From NCBI GenBank assembly GCA_965230415.1, contig CBDDKZ010000005.1, forward strand, positions 4,526,001 through 4,590,000: a stretch of 64,000 nucleotides of DNA, written 5' to 3'. The translations under genes and the position numbers were made by a program. Source of the stretch: CBDDKZ01 sp965230415. Lineage in GTDB: Bacteria > Bacteroidota > Bacteroidia > Cytophagales > JAAEPT01. The notes beneath the pieces are model-generated. The model was not told the DNA's origin. It searched no databases and saw only the letters and a list, made by a program, of their open reading frames with translations. Positions 18,115 to 26,687 of this stretch are shown piece by piece (the first letter of the stretch is position 1; each line of letters starts with the position of its first letter).

Positions 18115-20070
18115 ATGACAAGGGCGGAGGACCAGGAATTTAAACATTATCATAGGAATTTAAAACGTCTCATAAGTTTAGAACGTGAGGAGGAGATAAG
18201 TGCCCAATTGTTGGAAATTGACACTTTAAGCGGTAATGAACGTCAACAAAAGGGCAGGGCGATATTAAATTTGCATGGTAAAGATGCCGGTATGGGATTG
18301 GGAGGTAGCTATCTTGTACGCTTATCGCTCAAAAGCAATTTACCTCAATCCGAAATTAGTGTGGGAGATGTTGTGGTTGTAAGTAAGCATAAGCCCAAAG
18401 GAGACGAAGCCCAGGCCATTGTCGTAGAGCGTAGCAGAAAGAGTTTTTTGATTGCGTATCAAAAACACCCTCCGCGCATAGCCTACGGAACAAAAGTGCG
18501 CTTAGATCTTTACGCCAATGACGTGACGTTTCAACGCATGTTTAAAGCCTTGAATGACTTGTCTGAATTTCCGCAGCTCCTTGATTTACTCACCGGTCGC
18601 TTAATGCCCTCGGTGCAGGAAGCTACTAAGATTTTATCGCAAAGTAAGCTTAATGAAGCACAGATTATGGCCGTGGAAGAGTCGTTGACGACTGAAGATA
18701 TTTTTTTGATTCACGGCCCGCCCGGTACCGGTAAGACTACCACCATGGTGGAATTGGTGATGCAGCATGTTCAAAAGGGGGCGAAGGTCTTGTGCTGTGC
18801 AGACTCCAATGTGGCAGTTGATAACCTGCTTGAACGCTTTTCCGATGCGAAGGCCAAGGTCGTGCGATTAGGTAATCCTGTGCGTATGGATTCTTCATTG
18901 GTACAATGTTCATTAACTTATTTATTGGAAGATGAGGAATTTTACCAGCTATCTAATGCCAATTGGGGAAAAGTTGCCGAGTTCAAAGAAGAACAGCTAC
19001 AATTTATTCCTGCAAATGGTAAAAATCGCCGTGGTTTACGTGATGATGAAATCTTGCGAATAGCCAGAAGCGGTGTCTCCAAAAGAGGTATTCCCTTGGA
19101 TCATATCCGTAAAATGGCACAATGGATCAACCTTCAAAGGGGAATAAATAAACTGGTAGAACAAGCCAGGGAACTGGAAAGGAAAGCTATAGAGCATGTT
19201 CTGGAAGAGGTTGATATTGTATGTTGTACCAATGTTACAGCAGGTTCGGAAGTGCTGGACGGATTTCGTTTTTCATTGGTGGTTATAGATGAGGCTACGC
19301 AGGCCACAGAACCTTCCTGTATCATTCCGATGCTCAAAGGACGTAAATGGGTGCTGGCAGGAGATCATAAGCAATTGCCGCCTACCGTTTTGTGTGCGGA
19401 AGCTCGAGCGCTCGAAAAAACATTATTTGAGCGCTTAATTGATACTTTGCCATCCAATAAGCATCGCTTGTTGACGATTCAATACCGAATGAATAAGGTA
19501 TTGATGCAGTTTAGTAATAGCAATTTTTACGATAATAGATTGGTGGCGCATAAATCGGTTGAAAAACGCTCTTTGAACACTTATCCTGGATTCCAGGTGC
19601 CGAGCTATTACAATCCGGAATATAGGCACGTAGTCGATGCCGACAGGCCCATAGTTCTGCTTAATTCGGACGAGCAGGAATATAGGCCGAAAGGTTCGTT
19701 TTCTTTTGGGAATAAAGGGGAGGTTCAAAAAGTTCGTCAGGTGGTGGAGTTAATGCTCGATTGTCGCATATTTCCTCAGGATATTGGAGTGATATGCCCG
19801 TATGCTCATCAGGTGCAACTTATAAATGAAAGCCTGCAAGCAAGTGGTGTTGAATGCAAGTCAATTGATGGATTTCAAGGCAGGGAAAAAGAAATAATCA
19901 TACTTAGCATGGTAAGAAATAACGACAAGGGGGAATTTGGTTTTCTAAAGGACAAAAGGAGACTTAATGTAGCACTCACCCGTTCCAGGTCCAAAACTGT
20001 TATCATTGGCAATGTGCAGTTTCTTAGTCAGGATGATCATTATAACTACTTGATTGATAGTTTTATGTGA
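18115..20070 (+). CDS. SF1B DNA/RNA helicase of the IGHMBP2/UPF1-like type
   Basis: 651 residues. The N-terminal ~190 residues hold a small beta-barrel-like insert typical of this group (SVGDVVVVSKHKPKGDEAQ). Helicase motifs follow in order: Walker A GPPGTGKTTTM (about residue 199), DSNVAVDNLLERF (Ia), VVIDEATQATEP (Walker B, about 391), AGDHKQLPPTV (III), IQYRMN (IV), SIDGFQGREKEIIILSMVR (V) and NVALTRSRSK (VI). Members of COG1112 unwind nucleic acid 5' to 3'. The divergent glycosylase gene suggests a DNA-repair context, though UPF1-type helicases also act on RNA. No nuclease domain is fused. Confidence 0.9.
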   Translation: MTRAEDQEFKHYHRNLKRLISLEREEEISAQLLEIDTLSGNERQQKGRAILNLHGKDAGMGLGGSYLVRLSLKSNLPQSEISVGDVVVVSKHKPKGDEAQAIVVERSRKSFLIAYQKHPPRIAYGTKVRLDLYANDVTFQRMFKALNDLSEFPQLLDLLTGRLMPSVQEATKILSQSKLNEAQIMAVEESLTTEDIFLIHGPPGTGKTTTMVELVMQHVQKGAKVLCCADSNVAVDNLLERFSDAKAKVVRLGNPVRMDSSLVQCSLTYLLEDEEFYQLSNANWGKVAEFKEEQLQFIPANGKNRRGLRDDEILRIARSGVSKRGIPLDHIRKMAQWINLQRGINKLVEQARELERKAIEHVLEEVDIVCCTNVTAGSEVLDGFRFSLVVIDEATQATEPSCIIPMLKGRKWVLAGDHKQLPPTVLCAEARALEKTLFERLIDTLPSNKHRLLTIQYRMNKVLMQFSNSNFYDNRLVAHKSVEKRSLNTYPGFQVPSYYNPEYRHVVDADRPIVLLNSDEQEYRPKGSFSFGNKGEVQKVRQVVELMLDCRIFPQDIGVICPYAHQVQLINESLQASGVECKSIDGFQGREKEIIILSMVRNNDKGEFGFLKDKRRLNVALTRSRSKTVIIGNVQFLSQDDHYNYLIDSFM

Positions 20071-20145
20071 TCTTCATGTTGCCATCAGTAAAAAAAAAGA
20101 AATCGGGATTAAAACATTAGCAAATAGCTTCGTTATATTTACCGC

Positions 20146-21192
20146 ATGAAGATAACAAAGCTCGCCTATGGGCTCATCGTATTTATTAGTTGCGTGGTAA
20201 TTTTACGGGTAGGTGCGGATTTACTTATTCCATTGATATTAGCGCTGATTATTTGGTTCCTTATCAAAGAAATTAAACAAGGGCTTCAACGCATTCCCTT
20301 CATTAAGAAAAACATACCCCGATTTATTCAAACAACGGTCGCAGCGCTTATCATTTTTACGGTATCCGGAGCAATTATTAATATGATTACGGTAAATATC
20401 AGGGAACTTTCCCTGGAGATGCCTACTTATGAGAAGAATATCCAAAAGTTGGTAGGCTACTTTGATGGGTATTTTAAGATAGACAGTAAGTCATTTATAG
20501 CAGAATACTTAGGGAAAATTGATATTTCCAGTACTTTAAGTTTGATTTTTAGCTCATTGACAGATCTTTTTGGTAACACCTTTACCATTTTGCTTTATGT
20601 TATGTTTTTGTTGATTGAAGAATCCTCTTTTATGGATAAAATAAGGGCTATTTATCCTGAAAAACAGCAATTCGAACAGACTTATGAACTGCTCAATAAA
20701 ATAGATCGATCAGTAGGTAGTTACCTGGTGCTCAAAACCATTATTAGTGTGATTACAGGCGTTGCAAGCTACATTGCACTAAGAATTATAGGAGTAGATG
20801 CGCCGGTTTTCTGGTCTGTGTTGATATTTGTACTAAATTATATCCCGACCATTGGTTCTTTGATCGCCACCGCTTTTCCCGCACTGTTTACCTTATTACA
20901 ATTCGGAACGTTTATAGAAGGAATCTACGTTTTGGTTATTGTAGGGACTATTCAGCTTGTTGTCGGAAACTTACTTGAACCTAAAGTGATGGGTGATTCT
21001 TTGAATGTGAGTCCCTTGGTCGTGTTAATAGCGCTAGGTTCATGGGGTGCTCTTTGGGGCATAACCGGAATGTTTTTAAGTGTGCCAATCACAGTAATAA
21101 TGATCATTATTTTCTCTGAATTTAATTCGACACGGGCCATTGCGATATTATTATCAGATAAAGGCTTAACGACTGGGGATAAAGAGAAATAG
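20146..21192 (+). CDS. AI-2E family transporter (PerM/YdiK-type permease)
   Basis: 348 residues with about eight membrane segments: two near the N-terminus (YGLIVFISCVVILRVGA, LLIPLILALIIWFLI), one near 60-80, a soluble region (residues ~85-145), and a C-terminal bundle. The conserved family block is present: VLNYIPTIGSLIATAFPAL and then LLEPKVMGDSLNVSPLVVL. Family members export varied small molecules or act as Na+/H+ antiporters; the AI-2 name comes from TqsA and should not be taken as a substrate. It begins 75 bp after the helicase gene and could be co-transcribed with it. Confidence 0.9.
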   Translation: MKITKLAYGLIVFISCVVILRVGADLLIPLILALIIWFLIKEIKQGLQRIPFIKKNIPRFIQTTVAALIIFTVSGAIINMITVNIRELSLEMPTYEKNIQKLVGYFDGYFKIDSKSFIAEYLGKIDISSTLSLIFSSLTDLFGNTFTILLYVMFLLIEESSFMDKIRAIYPEKQQFEQTYELLNKIDRSVGSYLVLKTIISVITGVASYIALRIIGVDAPVFWSVLIFVLNYIPTIGSLIATAFPALFTLLQFGTFIEGIYVLVIVGTIQLVVGNLLEPKVMGDSLNVSPLVVLIALGSWGALWGITGMFLSVPITVIMIIIFSEFNSTRAIAILLSDKGLTTGDKEK

Positions 21193-21397
21193 CTTACGTG
21201 TTTGAATTAATTTGCTGTTTATTTCTTTAAATTAGGCTTATATTTTAGGTTTTTTTATTAAAAAAATAGACTTTTCCACATTTTTTACGTACATTCTATT
21301 GTTACAGCGTGTGCTAAATTTTGTGTGGAAGTATGTGGAAGATCCGGTTAATAAATGCGCTGTGTGGTTCTAACTGAAATTTTTAACTTAATTGCCT

Positions 21398-21778
21398 ATG
21401 TTATCAGAAAATTACAAAAATCCAGATGTAAAATTAGAATTGGCTTCAGCGGTGGCTAAGCTTGAAAACTCCAAGTATTTTGAGGATATCAAAGTAAGAC
21501 TTGAAGGTTATGAACCACCCTCAAGGATTAAACAGAAAGATTCTGACAGAGATTACTCACCTGATATTACAGCTGTAAAAAATGGCGATCGTGTCATGAT
21601 TGAGTTAGCAATGAATGGTGCAGATAAAGAGCAATTGAAGAGTAAATGGCAATTGTTAACGAGGTTTTCGAAGGCGCGGCAGCAAGAGTTGATACTTTTG
21701 GTACCAAAAGGTAATTTAAGTTTTGCTAGTGAAATGCTTAAAGATCCGTTAATAGAAGCTGATATCATGAGATTCTAA
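21398..21778 (+). CDS. Small protein with a PD-(D/E)xK-nuclease-like core
   Basis: 126 residues from the ATG at 21398 (a TTG two codons upstream is less likely). I do not recognise a named family. The middle reads DYSPDITAVKNGDRVMIELA, a PD-x(n)-hydrophobic-E pattern on adjacent strands like the core of PD-(D/E)xK nuclease folds, but the position of the catalytic Lys is Ala. A helix and the strand QELILLVPKG follow, as in that fold. It may be a decayed or regulatory nuclease-fold protein. The upstream 200 bp is AT-rich and carries its promoter. A hairpin terminator lies in the 56-bp convergent gap after it. Confidence 0.65.
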   Translation: MLSENYKNPDVKLELASAVAKLENSKYFEDIKVRLEGYEPPSRIKQKDSDRDYSPDITAVKNGDRVMIELAMNGADKEQLKSKWQLLTRFSKARQQELILLVPKGNLSFASEMLKDPLIEADIMRF

Positions 21779-21807
21779 CAATAAGCACGGGGTATTATAT
21801 TATTGAG

Positions 21808-21831
21808 GCTCTTCATATGAAGGGCTTTTTG
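21808..21831 (+). terminator. Terminator in the convergent gap
   Basis: GCTCTTCAT pairs with ATGAAGGGC with one G-T pair, followed by a T-rich run (TTTTTGTTTTT). It serves the small gene ending at 21778. Confidence 0.7.
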
Positions 21832-21834
21832 TTT

Positions 21835-23175
21835 TTAAGATAGTGATATCAATTGTAGGTTTGTATTATCCTCGACGAAACGTTTGACAATTTTTCTGAT
21901 ATCGTCATGATCCTCATATTTGTTGACCAGTTGGTGTAAATTTAACTTGGAAGAGGACAGTTCCTGTTCATCTACAAAACTCCATCCTACATACAGACCA
22001 TTAGCAATGAGCACAATACTTTTTTCTTGTGGCTTGCGCCCTTTATCAACAATAGCAAAGTCCGGTTCGTGAAAGTGAAGGCTTTCGATAAAACTACCGG
22101 TCCTCCTATTATAGACTTCCACTTCTTCCTGCTGCTGGCAGGCTCCATAGCACAAATTTAATTGATGTAAAAAACAAGACGCCCCGTTAGGGTGATGAAG
22201 ACCGTTTAGGGTTTGACAGAGTTTGAGTTCCTCCGTTTTGCGAATCAGAAAATTATCGGCGTTACGTTTGTTTTTGAAGGTCAACAGTGGGGAGGCCGTT
22301 TCATCGGCGCACTTTTTAACTGCAAAACAGGTATAACCTTGTTCATTATGGTACTTGTAAATTCCCCAGGGGAGTTTTTCCGTTTTTTGAGACCTGTTGT
22401 ATTTGGGTTGGTACTTTTTGATTTCATGAGATTCATGTAACAATGCAATCAACTCACTTCCCGTCTCTGTATAGGTGATCTTTTTGGTACGAGCCCTGAT
22501 TTGCTGATCTTTGCTAGCAGACTTGTTTTGAAGGTGTTCCAATACACGAGATCTTATATGTATGCTTTTACCGATATAAATAGGGGTGTCGTTTTTGTCC
22601 ATGAAATAGTAAACTCCGCATCGCTCAGGTAAGGCGAGTGCCATGTCCTCGATAGACATTTCTTTAGATTTTTCCTTTTGCTTTACTTTTAACAAACGAT
22701 TCAACAATTGTGTGGTAGCATAAGCATCAGCAAAAGCGCGGTGAGCGTTGTCTAATTTAATAGAAAAGTGTTTGCAGAGTACGCCCAATTTGTAGGAGGG
22801 AAGTCCTTTGATCAATTTTCGGGCCAGCTTAAGCGTGCATAAAGTTTCTGAATGATAGGGAAAACCCAGTGATTCGAATTCAGCCTTAATAAATTTGTAA
22901 TCAAAAGAAACGTTATGCGCTACAAAAGTACAGTCCTTGGTTATTTCTAAAAAACGTTTGGCAACCAGGTAGAATGGTGGTGCCTGAGCTACCATATCGT
23001 TGGTGATTCCTGTTAGAGATGTGATATTTCCCGGTATAAAACGCTCAGGGTGTACCAGGGTGATAAATTCGTCAATTACCTTTTCACCGTCAAAAATATA
23101 TACGGCCAGATCTATGATTTTATCAGTATCAGGTGACAATCCTGTGGTTTCTATATCGACGACGGCGTATTTGAT
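21835..23175 (-). CDS. DEDD 3'-5' exonuclease fused to a GIY-YIG (UvrC-like) nuclease domain, no standard start codon
   Basis: The reading frame opens after a TGA and contains no ATG, GTG or TTG before the exonuclease motif. The first start-like codon by homology is ATC at 23173-23175, giving I-K-Y-A-V-V-D-I-E-T-T-G, where relatives start with Met. The next TTG (23137-23139) lies after the catalytic DIETTG and would remove it. From ATC the protein has 446 residues: a DnaQ-type exonuclease (DIETTG; AHNVSFDYKF about 86; HRAFADA about 145), a linker, a GIY-YIG domain (GVYYFMDKNDTPIYIGKS from about 187, KYQPKYN later) and a UvrC-like tail. Fusions of this order (DnaQ plus UvrC N-terminus) are common in Bacteroidota and should act in DNA repair. 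Start by AUC, an assembly error or inactivation are all possible. Confidence 0.8.
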   Translation of the reverse strand: MKYAVVDIETTGLSPDTDKIIDLAVYIFDGEKVIDEFITLVHPERFIPGNITSLTGITNDMVAQAPPFYLVAKRFLEITKDCTFVAHNVSFDYKFIKAEFESLGFPYHSETLCTLKLARKLIKGLPSYKLGVLCKHFSIKLDNAHRAFADAYATTQLLNRLLKVKQKEKSKEMSIEDMALALPERCGVYYFMDKNDTPIYIGKSIHIRSRVLEHLQNKSASKDQQIRARTKKITYTETGSELIALLHESHEIKKYQPKYNRSQKTEKLPWGIYKYHNEQGYTCFAVKKCADETASPLLTFKNKRNADNFLIRKTEELKLCQTLNGLHHPNGASCFLHQLNLCYGACQQQEEVEVYNRRTGSFIESLHFHEPDFAIVDKGRKPQEKSIVLIANGLYVGWSFVDEQELSSSKLNLHQLVNKYEDHDDIRKIVKRFVEDNTNLQLISLS

Positions 23176-23224
23176 GCATGAATATATTCAATAAAAGTGA
23201 ACACTTCAAATGAGTGTGAAGAAC

Positions 23225-23254
23225 ACCTGAACGAGGTAGATACCTCGTTCAGGT
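23225..23254. repeat. 14-bp perfect inverted repeat upstream of the exonuclease gene
   Basis: ACCTGAACGAGGTA is followed by a 2-nt spacer and its exact reverse complement, ending at 23254. No T-run follows on either strand. The hairpin lies in the leader of the minus-strand exonuclease gene, about 50 nt before the ATC codon, and 94 nt beyond the end of the PhyH gene. It could be an RNA stem in the leader or a protein-binding site. Confidence 0.7.
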
Positions 23255-23347
23255 AAACACTTCGACGGGTGGCTATGAGTTTTGTTGTAATAATTGATTT
23301 TATGTTAAACAAGAGTGTGGATCACTGTTATTTATGAAGAAAAACCA

Positions 23348-24301
23348 TTAAGAGGGAGAAGGAATCTTGAGGGTAGGGCGTTGTGTTACTTCATGGAAAC
23401 AAATAACATCTTGTGCATAATAATGAAACACCATGCTTTTTCTACTGCTACCCGGGTTACTTACGGGCTCACCTCCATGGAGCAGATTTGCGTGCCAAAT
23501 GAGTAAATCACCTTTCTTCGGTTTAAAGATTTTCTTTTCCAGTCGTTGCTGCTTGATGATTTTATCGATATGATCCTCATAAGCACTATAATCCTTGTCA
23601 CCAAGACGATATTTGGTGCCTTGATTACCAAAATCCCGGTTATGAACATAAGGTAAGGTCTGTGATCCTGGGTAATAATGCAGGGGACCGCAATCGTCGG
23701 TAATATCTTCCAAAGCTACCCATACTGCTATTAAATTGCCATACGGAAAGGTGGTCATATGAATAGAGTCTGAATGTGAGCGCTGCTGACTACCTGTTAA
23801 AAAGTTGATACTTTGAAATAGGTCTACAGGTTTGTCCATGAGCAAAGACAATATTTTGAGTAACTTTTCGTCTTCACCTGCTTTTCTAACAAGTTGCGAA
23901 GTGTGAAAGGCAAACATAATTTTGTTCCGGTATTTGAATTGAACTTGTCCTTTTGCCAGCTTTTGTTGGATATCGTCGTTAATAGCATCAATGAAGTTGG
24001 CATCGAAAAATTTTTCCAGTATGACATAGCCATCCTTCGACCATCCAAGTAATTTCTCTCTGGTAGCTTCATCAAGCGACTGAAAATTGGAATTTTTAGG
24101 CAATTCCTTGGATGAATCTACCAGGTCGTATTTATTACGAGGCGAGTCAATTCCATTGAAATCTTCACTGGAAATTGAAGAATAATACTTTTTGTTCAAG
24201 CCATATTTTTGATATAATGCTACATTATGCCATAGTTCATTTTTCTTAAAAAAATTATATACTTGATACGGGAATTTGAATTTCTTAAATATGCTTAGCA
24301 T
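23348..24301 (-). CDS. Phytanoyl-CoA dioxygenase (PhyH) family protein
   Basis: 317 residues; an Fe(II)/2-oxoglutarate oxygenase. The double-stranded beta-helix carries the iron site: HSD (in QRSHSDSIHM) near residue 173 and the distal His in LLHGGEPVSNPGSSRKS near 277, where the Arg that holds 2-oxoglutarate also lies. The N-terminal ~80 residues form a helical extension rich in Lys/Tyr, longer than in typical PhyH enzymes. Such enzymes hydroxylate lipids, amino acids or natural products; the substrate cannot be told from sequence. It is monocistronic. Confidence 0.87.
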   Translation of the reverse strand: MLSIFKKFKFPYQVYNFFKKNELWHNVALYQKYGLNKKYYSSISSEDFNGIDSPRNKYDLVDSSKELPKNSNFQSLDEATREKLLGWSKDGYVILEKFFDANFIDAINDDIQQKLAKGQVQFKYRNKIMFAFHTSQLVRKAGEDEKLLKILSLLMDKPVDLFQSINFLTGSQQRSHSDSIHMTTFPYGNLIAVWVALEDITDDCGPLHYYPGSQTLPYVHNRDFGNQGTKYRLGDKDYSAYEDHIDKIIKQQRLEKKIFKPKKGDLLIWHANLLHGGEPVSNPGSSRKSMVFHYYAQDVICFHEVTQRPTLKIPSPS

Positions 24302-24442
24302 GTTCTATAGTTGGCTTGGTGCAATGAATGCCATTGTAAATCTAGTTCAAATTTTAATTTTTCAAAACAACGATTAGTTATCTGACGAATATGTTTGTTT
24401 AACATTCAGAAAATTAGATAGTTGTATTCGAACTGATTTGTG

Positions 24443-25645
24443 TCAGGGAGTGAAGCATTTAAGTAACTTGTCTACAAATGTTAATAAGTCTTCCTCTTTG
24501 TGGATAAATGCGTTCGATGTTTGAAAATAGAGTGCTTCTTTCACTGTACCATCTTTCAAGTCGCAAACCAAATAATGTGTATTTTGGCGATAAATATGTC
24601 TATTTTTGTTTGATATATATGGTTTTCCAAATAAATTGTTGCAAAACGCAATATTTTTATTTATTATATTTAGATTACCTAATTCATTCTGCTCAATACT
24701 GTATTTTAAGCAAACCAGTTCTTCTTTAATACTTTCATATTTTTCGTCACCTGTTAATGTGGATAAAGGTGCTGTGACCGCCATAAACTGATCTCTATTC
24801 AAGAATTCGCGCTGTGTGTATTTCCTTGCAATGCTACGATGCGCAGTAAAATAGTAATAGCTCATATGGGTTGTGGCGTTTGATTTTAATCCTTCCGGCA
24901 TTTTGATGGTGCTACTGTGTGCTCCTTTTAAGGATTTCTTAATATATTTCCAATTGGAGTTCACATTTGTTAAAGATCGTGCTTGTGAAATGGTCTTTCC
25001 GTTCAGGAAGTGATGTAGACTATCTTTATGAGTAAACCAATGTGCAGCACTTCGGGCGCTAATCAGGTATATAAATTGATCGTCTATCCATTGGTACCTA
25101 GGAGGTTTCGTGAAATAAGCACCCCGAAGTGAGTCTTTTAAAAAATGAAACCATTTTTCGCTGTCTTCCTGGTTCTCGAAATGCCATTCTTCCAGTATAT
25201 ACTCTTTGGTATTAGGATGATTGTAGTGGAATGCTGCCTGACGAATGAAAGCTATCCTTGCGAGATCTTTACTTTTAGGGAGCTTATTCAATTTTTCGGA
25301 ATACTTAATACTGTCTCTTGAGTAGATTTTTTTCTGTCTCGCGATCAGCTTCAAAAGCCAATGATCGTCGTAAGTTGTGATGGTATCTATTATTGGAGTA
25401 GCACATTTAAGTTGATCATCGTAATTCATTAAATCAATGGAAGCAAAGTATAGCTTGTCTTTTAACTCCGTCGTGGTATCTTCTTGGGCAATGGGGGCCG
25501 TGCTATCCTTTTCTATGACTTGCGGCGCTTGTTCGATGACCGGCTCTTGTTTTTGGCGATCACCTATTTTGCTCGAACAGGTATATATAAAAAAAGTGCT
25601 GATGAGGAGCATGAAAGTTTGGGTGTTGGCTCTTATGGGATTCAT
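24443..25645 (-). CDS. Lipoprotein of unknown function
   Basis: 400 residues. The N-terminus (MLLISTFFIYTCSSK) has a lipobox-like FIYTC with Cys ~24, so it should be a membrane-anchored lipoprotein. A Glu/Gln/Thr-rich linker (residues 30-60) precedes a body of mixed alpha-beta character rich in Tyr, Lys and His (YYYFTAHRSIARKYTQREF). I recognise no family. The segment from 105-240 is Trp/Phe/His-rich in an alternating pattern, which resembles exported binding proteins. Single gene with no neighbour that suggests a role. Confidence 0.7.
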   Translation of the reverse strand: MNPIRANTQTFMLLISTFFIYTCSSKIGDRQKQEPVIEQAPQVIEKDSTAPIAQEDTTTELKDKLYFASIDLMNYDDQLKCATPIIDTITTYDDHWLLKLIARQKKIYSRDSIKYSEKLNKLPKSKDLARIAFIRQAAFHYNHPNTKEYILEEWHFENQEDSEKWFHFLKDSLRGAYFTKPPRYQWIDDQFIYLISARSAAHWFTHKDSLHHFLNGKTISQARSLTNVNSNWKYIKKSLKGAHSSTIKMPEGLKSNATTHMSYYYFTAHRSIARKYTQREFLNRDQFMAVTAPLSTLTGDEKYESIKEELVCLKYSIEQNELGNLNIINKNIAFCNNLFGKPYISNKNRHIYRQNTHYLVCDLKDGTVKEALYFQTSNAFIHKEEDLLTFVDKLLKCFTP

Positions 25646-25834
25646 GTGTTAGGAACTTACATTTTAAGTATTCTTAAATATAATCAGTGTCAGTTATATA
25701 ATACGTAATTTCTGAATGAAATTTTGATGGGGAGTGCTTCGGAGAGAGAGAGGTAGTTAAAAAACTGATGATCATTTAAAAATGAAGTATAGTTTATCTT
25801 TCGGATAAATTACCTTGTTGATTCCTGGTGGCTA

Positions 25835-25868
25835 TAAAAAAAGGTTGTTCAAAGAATGAACAACCTTT
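25835..25868 (-). terminator. Minus-strand terminator of the 25933-26349 gene
   Basis: AAAGGTTGTTCA (25840-25851) pairs perfectly with TGAACAACCTTT (25857-25868). On the minus strand the stem is followed by a run of seven T. Confidence 0.85.
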
Positions 25869-25932
25869 ATGTGAATCAAAGTTGCTAAGTTTCCATTTAG
25901 GAATAGCAGTCAAAAAGTTGAATGTTAGTACT

Positions 25933-26349
25933 TTAGAAAAAATGTATGTAAGATTTGCCCGCTTCCAGGTGTACAGCTTCCGGAAATTCTGCGTGTAAGA
26001 TCAGTGTATTTTCATGTCGGTGTTCCAATGCCTCCAGTTTCTTTCTGTTCAAAAGCATCACCGTTGAGTGTCCGTGGTGATCGTACTTGTCCAGAATAAT
26101 TTCTTCATTGTAGTCACACTGCCAGTGTGTTTCGGCCATCTCTTCTTTATAGGCAACTTCAATAGTAGGCGTATGGAAGTAATGTTGTTGATCTAAGTCT
26201 TTTATTACAAAAACGATGCGAAGTAATCCACCTTCAAATACCAGGTTTTCGTTGGTAAGTCCTAATTCTTCAAAAGTCAGATTACCTTTCTGGTATTCAC
26301 TGATGTCCACTTTAACTTCGCCCTGGTTTATTTCTATTTTTGTGCTCAT
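25933..26349 (-). CDS. Small cytoplasmic protein of unknown function
   Basis: 138 residues, acidic (EINQGEVKVDISEYQKGNL at the start), all-beta in character, with no signal or membrane segment. The middle LLRIVFVIKDLDQQHYFHTP and the closing EFPEAVHLEAGKSYIHFF suggest a small beta-sandwich with His-rich loops. I do not recognise a family. It has its own terminator and stands alone; expression is probably from the AT-rich region at 26350-26430, shared with the divergent gene. Confidence 0.65.
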   Translation of the reverse strand: MSTKIEINQGEVKVDISEYQKGNLTFEELGLTNENLVFEGGLLRIVFVIKDLDQQHYFHTPTIEVAYKEEMAETHWQCDYNEEIILDKYDHHGHSTVMLLNRKKLEALEHRHENTLILHAEFPEAVHLEAGKSYIHFF

Positions 26350-26433
26350 AATAGTCCCTTTTTTAATTATACCTTAAAGGTAAGGGGGCATGTAATCAAA
26401 AATTATGACGTAAGTTGCCAGATGTAGCGTGCG

Positions 26434-26463
26434 ATACTGATTTTTGTCAGTATTGTAGTTTTG
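26434..26463 (+). promoter_or_regulatory. Palindrome overlapping a -7 element upstream of the DUF6882 gene
   Basis: ATACTGA (26434-26440) and its inverse TCAGTAT (26447-26453), spaced by TTTTTG, abut TAGTTTTG (26456-26463), which fits the TAnnTTTG consensus. This looks like an operator next to a promoter in the divergent gap. No -33 TTG at proper spacing was found. Confidence 0.35.
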
Positions 26464-26687
26464 TGGTAGAGGGGGAGTATTTAAATCTGTTGATCTAAAA
26501 CGTAATGATAATGTGTAATAACTTATACATATGTCTACAAATACCAAAAACGGTTTTTGAATTCAATTCCAGCAAATGCGCTTATTTAAATCTAATAAAC
26601 TCAAAATTTAGTAACTTAAAAGCTTATTCTTGCATACCGAACAAGTCAAGGACACATTTTATACAAGGGCCATATCGAATATTTAGG

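Noticed and set aside
26505..26687. N-terminal extension of the DUF6882 protein
   Set aside because: The 61 residues before the ATG at 26688 look random, whereas the family pattern begins after it.
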